Shown: one piece after another, positions 4,175-7,046 of the stretch
Position numbering within the stretch: the first letter of the stretch is position 1
How the letters are laid out: the number at the start of each line of letters is the position of its first letter
NCBI GenBank assembly: GCA_050013075.1
Contig: JBEKFZ010000155.1
Span: 1-7,046, forward strand
Reading direction: 5' to 3'
Length of the DNA: 7,046 nt
DNA from: JBEKIK01 sp050013075
Lineage (GTDB): Bacteria; Planctomycetota; Planctomycetia; Pirellulales; Thermoguttaceae
Position numbers and translations under genes: made by a program
The notes under the pieces: model-generated
The model's database searches: none
The model's input: only the letters and a program-made list of their open reading frames with translations
What the model was told of the DNA's origin: nothing

Positions 4175-6592
4175 ATGATTCACAAACACACCTTGCTCTT
4201 GCCGCTGATTTGTGTTGTCGCGCCATTATTTTTAACTTTTCCAGTACGGGGCTTCGCCGCCGACGGGGCAGGGGCCCTTTTGAATGAGCCCCTGGACGTC
4301 AGCCCGGATTTTTACGATTTTACGAATCTGTATTATCTGGCCGACCGGCTTTCGGACTTTGACCCGGCGACCGGCTCCGGGAAGATCACCTGGCAAAGGG
4401 CCCAGTATTCCACCAGGTACGCATTCAACCACATGGCCTCTGGAATCGCTCCGGTGGGCCCCAACGAATTTCCGGGCAAAGAATACGAGGCAAATCCGGT
4501 GTTGCCGTTCTCGCTGGAGTTCGTATCACCCAACACGGTGCGGATTCGGGCAAAGACGGGACTGCAAACCACCCCGGAAAGCGAATCCCTGATGCTACTC
4601 GGCGGCAAAGCCCCCAAAGATAATTCCTGGAAATACGAGAAAATCGACGGCGGCCATCGTTATTCCAACGTCTGCGGCTCGGTAACGGTCCTGGAAAAGC
4701 CCTGGCATATTGAACTTCGCGACGCCACAGGCCGTTTGCTCACGAAAACCTATCACATCTCGGACAATAAAACGACGATCTACGCGCCGATATTGCCCTT
4801 TTCGTTCGTGCGCCGCTCGAAAGACTATTCGCGGAGCGTGGCTGCGGCATTCACCCTTTCGCCCAGAGAGAAGATTTTTGGGTGCGGGGAATCGTTTACC
4901 GCCTTGGACAAGCGCGGGCAAAAGGTCGTGCTCTCCACCGACGACGCCAGCGGAGTGGAAAGCCGCGACATGTACAAGCCCGTTCCATTTTTCATGAGCA
5001 GCCGGGGCTACGGCATGTTCATGCACACTTCGTCGCCCATAACCTGCGATTTCGGCTCGCATTACAGCGGCATCAACTCGCTCATGCTGGGCGACGACGA
5101 ACTGGACCTGTTCGTCTTTTTCGGCACGCCCAAGGAAATCCTCGACGCTTACACCACGTTGACCGGCAAGGCGTCCATGCCGCCGCTTTGGTCCTTCGGT
5201 TTGTGGATGAGTCGGATCACGTATTTTTCCGAGGACCAGACCCGCGACGTGGCGGCCAAGCTCAGGCAAAACCGCATCCCCAGCGACGTGATACACCTCG
5301 ATACCGGCTGGTTCGAGACCGACTGGCGCTGCGACTACGAGTTTTCCAAATCTCGTTTCAAGGACCCGCAAAAGATGATCGCCGATCTGAAGAAGGACGG
5401 GTTCCGTATTTCGCTATGGCAGTTGCCGTACTTTGTCCCCAAAAACAAACTCTTCCCGGAGATTATCGCCAAAGGGCTGTATGTCAGAGACGCCAAGGGC
5501 AATTTGCCCGAGGAAGACGCGATATTGGATTTTTCCAATCCGGCGGCCGTGGCGTGGTATCAGGAAAAGATCGGCAATTTGCTGCGCATGGGCGTTGGGG
5601 CGATCAAAGTGGATTTCGGCGAGGCCGCGCCCTACAACGGATTATATGCTTCCGGTCGGACCGGTTTTTACGAGCACAACTTATACCCGCTTCGATACAA
5701 CAAGACGGTGGCCGACGTCACCCGGCAGGTCACCGGCGAGAACATAATTTGGGCCCGAAGCGCTTGGGCCGGCAGCCAGCGATATCCCCTGCACTGGGGC
5801 GGCGACGCCGAGAACACCGATATGGGCATGGCCGGCACTCTGCGCGGCGGGTTGTCGTTCGGACTGAGCGGATTCTCCTTCTGGAGCCACGACATCGGCG
5901 GATTCGTGACTAAACCGCCGCGGGAACTGTATCGGCGCTGGATGCCCTTCGGAATGCTCACCTCTCACTCGCGCTGCCACGGGACCCCGCCCAAGGAGCC
6001 TTGGGAATACGGCGAGTCGTTTATGAACGACTTCCGCCGGGCCGACGAACTGAAGTACCGGCTGATGCCCTATGTTTACGCCCAGGCCAAGGACTGCACC
6101 CAACGGGGATTACCCATGTTGCGGGCGCTATTGATAGAGTATCCCGACGATCCCGGCTCCTGGCTCGTGGAGGATGAATATCTGTTCGGCTCCGATCTTC
6201 TGGTTGCGCCGCTCCTGGAGGAAGCCTCCGGCGGACGCAACGTTTATCTTCCGCCCGGCGTTTGGATCGATTATCAGAGCGGCAAGGCGTATCGCGGCGG
6301 ACAGTGGCGGCAAATCGACGCCGGGACCATCCCCATTGTGTTGCTGGTGAAAGATCACTCGGTTATTCCGCACATCGGCCTGGCCCAGTGCACGGACGAT
6401 ATGGACTGGAACAATATCGAACTGCACGTTTACAGCACCGACCAATCGCCCGCGTCCGGATTGTTCGCGCTTCCAAATGGAAACCTGCAAACGCTCAAAT
6501 TTGAAGCGGGTGAAAAAGGTTTTGCCTTGAAAAACGATCCCCTGCCGGGCAAGGTCAATTGGCAGATAAAGAAGGTGGAGATTAGTGATTAG
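4175..6592 (+). CDS. Secreted GH31 glycosidase, probable alpha-xylosidase
   Basis: The 805-residue protein is a full-length retaining GH31 enzyme, close in length and motif order to E. coli YicI (772 aa). A signal peptide covers about residues 1-28 (cleavage near GFA-A), so it acts in the periplasm or outside. An N-terminal beta-sandwich includes FGCGESFTALDKRGQ (from about 235). The catalytic barrel starts near WSFGLWMSR (339) and holds LDTGWFETDW (D376), the nucleophile D480 in KVDFGE, the acid/base D544 in HWGGDAEN, and the conserved SHDIGGF (D573) and SHSRCHG (from about 597). C-terminal beta domains follow. The nucleophile to acid/base spacing is 64, against 66 in YicI. Where YicI has Cys-Phe after the barrel Asp, this protein has Thr-Gly, so alpha-xylosidase versus alpha-glucosidase specificity is open. 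GAGGG (4165-4169), 5 bases upstream, supports the start. The promoter lies at 4082-4110 and a GH28-like gene follows, which suggests cell-wall polysaccharide use. Confidence 0.93.
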   Translation: MIHKHTLLLPLICVVAPLFLTFPVRGFAADGAGALLNEPLDVSPDFYDFTNLYYLADRLSDFDPATGSGKITWQRAQYSTRYAFNHMASGIAPVGPNEFPGKEYEANPVLPFSLEFVSPNTVRIRAKTGLQTTPESESLMLLGGKAPKDNSWKYEKIDGGHRYSNVCGSVTVLEKPWHIELRDATGRLLTKTYHISDNKTTIYAPILPFSFVRRSKDYSRSVAAAFTLSPREKIFGCGESFTALDKRGQKVVLSTDDASGVESRDMYKPVPFFMSSRGYGMFMHTSSPITCDFGSHYSGINSLMLGDDELDLFVFFGTPKEILDAYTTLTGKASMPPLWSFGLWMSRITYFSEDQTRDVAAKLRQNRIPSDVIHLDTGWFETDWRCDYEFSKSRFKDPQKMIADLKKDGFRISLWQLPYFVPKNKLFPEIIAKGLYVRDAKGNLPEEDAILDFSNPAAVAWYQEKIGNLLRMGVGAIKVDFGEAAPYNGLYASGRTGFYEHNLYPLRYNKTVADVTRQVTGENIIWARSAWAGSQRYPLHWGGDAENTDMGMAGTLRGGLSFGLSGFSFWSHDIGGFVTKPPRELYRRWMPFGMLTSHSRCHGTPPKEPWEYGESFMNDFRRADELKYRLMPYVYAQAKDCTQRGLPMLRALLIEYPDDPGSWLVEDEYLFGSDLLVAPLLEEASGGRNVYLPPGVWIDYQSGKAYRGGQWRQIDAGTIPIVLLVKDHSVIPHIGLAQCTDDMDWNNIELHVYSTDQSPASGLFALPNGNLQTLKFEAGEKGFALKNDPLPGKVNWQIKKVEISD

Positions 6593-6610
6593 GGATTGAG
6601 GTTTAGGGTT

Positions 6611-6736
6611 TATTGAGTGTCAAATAAATAATGTCGCTAGCCGGCGGTCAACGACCGCCGGAAAACCCGCGAAATCACGCCGGCGGCTGTTAGCCGCCGG
6701 CTATTAAATGCGACATTTATTACCAGAGATTCAATA
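6611..6736. mobile_element. 126-bp composite palindrome with long inverted ends and two GC hairpins
   Basis: The outer arms 6611-6637 and 6710-6736 are inverted copies matching at 20 of 27 positions, with perfect ends (TATTGA/TCAATA) and a perfect inner block TGTCGC/GCGACA. Inside are two perfect hairpins: CCGGCGGTC-AAC-GACCGCCGG (6641-6661) and GCCGGCGGCT-GTT-AGCCGCCGGC (6679-6701). Each is joined to its arm by related sequence (TAGCCGGCGG and its complement). The whole unit is therefore an imperfect palindrome. It resembles a pair of REP units in opposite orientation or a MITE. No clear target duplication is visible. It starts 18 bases after the GH31 stop codon, so it could also end or protect that transcript, though no T-run follows the hairpins. 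Confidence 0.65.
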
Positions 6737-6740
6737 GCCC

Positions 6741-6754
6741 GGGAGCTTGCTCCC
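6741..6754. repeat. Short palindrome GGGAGCTTGCTCCC
   Basis: GGGAGC (6741-6746), a TT centre and GCTCCC (6749-6754) form a small hairpin directly after the composite palindrome. It is 77 bases upstream of the GH28-like start codon and upstream of its possible -10 box. It could be an operator, a leftover repeat unit, or a weak terminator without a T-run. Confidence 0.45.
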
Positions 6755-6779
6755 AGAATATTTGCGGTAAATGAATATG

Positions 6780-6785
6780 TATAAT
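6780..6785 (+). promoter_or_regulatory. Possible -10 box of the GH28-like gene
   Basis: A perfect TATAAT lies 46 bases before the ATG, which would give a leader of about 40 bases. No good -35 hexamer is present at 16-18 bases; the nearest TTG, TTGCGG at 6762-6767, is only 12 bases away. It may depend on an activator, or the gene may be read from the GH31 promoter. Confidence 0.35.
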
Positions 6786-6831
6786 GCAAAATTTATTGCC
6801 TGTTAATCATCAAACATTAAGGACTGGAATT

Positions 6832-7046
6832 ATGACGCAATACAAACGACTGATCGCGGCGCTGGCGGCTTTAATATTGACCGCGGGCATGGCAACGGGC
6901 GCGGACGACAATCCTCAACCGGCAAAACGTTACGTGATCGCCGATCATGGCGCCCTAGGCGACGCTCAGACGATCAACACCAAGGCGATACAGGCGGTAA
7001 TCGACCGCGCGGCGGCCGACGGCGGCGGGGTGGTCGATGTGCCCAA
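6832..7046 (+). CDS. Secreted GH28/pectate-lyase-3-like protein, 5' part only
   Basis: The frame is open from ATG 6832 to the window end, giving 71 residues. AAGGA (6819-6823), 8 bases upstream, supports the start. Residues 1-24 form a signal peptide (KRLIAALAALILTAGMATGA) with likely cleavage after A24. The following segment, about YVIADHGALGDAQTINTKAIQAVIDRAAADGGGVVDVP, is the typical first turn of a right-handed beta-helix of the pectate-lyase-3 superfamily, as in GH28 polygalacturonases and rhamnogalacturonases. The catalytic aspartates lie beyond the edge, so the exact enzyme cannot be named; other beta-helix lyases or epimerase-like proteins share this N-terminus. It follows the GH31 gene in the same direction, and both are secreted, consistent with a small polysaccharide-degradation locus. 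Confidence 0.85.
   Translation, partial: MTQYKRLIAALAALILTAGMATGADDNPQPAKRYVIADHGALGDAQTINTKAIQAVIDRAAADGGGVVDVP

Noticed and set aside
4595..5371. Long minus-strand frame (258 codons) opposite the GH31 gene
   Set aside because: It is antisense to clear catalytic-domain coding sequence, has no recognisable domain, and fits the usual shadow frames of GC-rich genes.
4882..5913. Long plus-strand frame (343 codons) overlapping the GH31 gene in another frame
   Set aside because: Its product is highly Arg/His/Gln-rich low-complexity sequence typical of frame-shifted translation, while the GH31 frame holds all family motifs.
6585..6612. Telomere-like TTAGGG/TTTAGGG bits after the GH31 stop codon
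   Set aside because: Only short irregular fragments are present, without a regular tandem array.

Overview
The window reads as a chromosomal segment from a GC-rich Gram-negative bacterium, most likely a member of the Planctomycetota or a related PVC lineage. This is inferred from the gene mix (an EboB-type TatD hydrolase beside a small conserved protein, a HEAT-repeat protein, secreted carbohydrate hydrolases) and from long spacers filled with palindromic repeats. No rRNA or marker gene is present to prove it.

Layout. Positions 1-1354 hold leftward genes: a possible next gene whose start codon lies at 14 and which leaves the window, a TatD-family hydrolase (216-1028) and a 79-residue protein of unknown function (1115-1354). 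A divergent spacer (1355-1665) with a 33-bp imperfect tandem repeat separates them from a rightward pair: a HEAT-repeat protein (1666-3231) and a single-pass membrane protein of unknown function (3286-3837). A 337-bp spacer carries two different repeat families and then a well-formed sigma70-type promoter. That promoter serves a secreted GH31 glycosidase, probably an alpha-xylosidase (4175-6592). A 239-bp spacer with a large composite palindrome follows, and then the start of a second secreted carbohydrate-active enzyme, pectate-lyase-3/GH28-like, which is cut by the right edge.

How the genes fit together. The GH31 and GH28-like enzymes both have signal peptides and suggest breakdown of plant or algal cell-wall polysaccharide outside the cytoplasm (xyloglucan side chains, pectin). 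The TatD hydrolase resembles EboB of the ebo cluster and is probably co-transcribed with the 79-residue protein. The HEAT protein and membrane protein could form a protein-protein interaction pair, but nothing in the sequence gives their pathway.

The most unusual part is the intergenic DNA. At least five different palindromic or repeated elements lie in the spacers, none with a transposase nearby, and two have the symmetric ends of small non-autonomous mobile elements. I did not see a clear new multi-gene system, CRISPR array, tRNA or rRNA.
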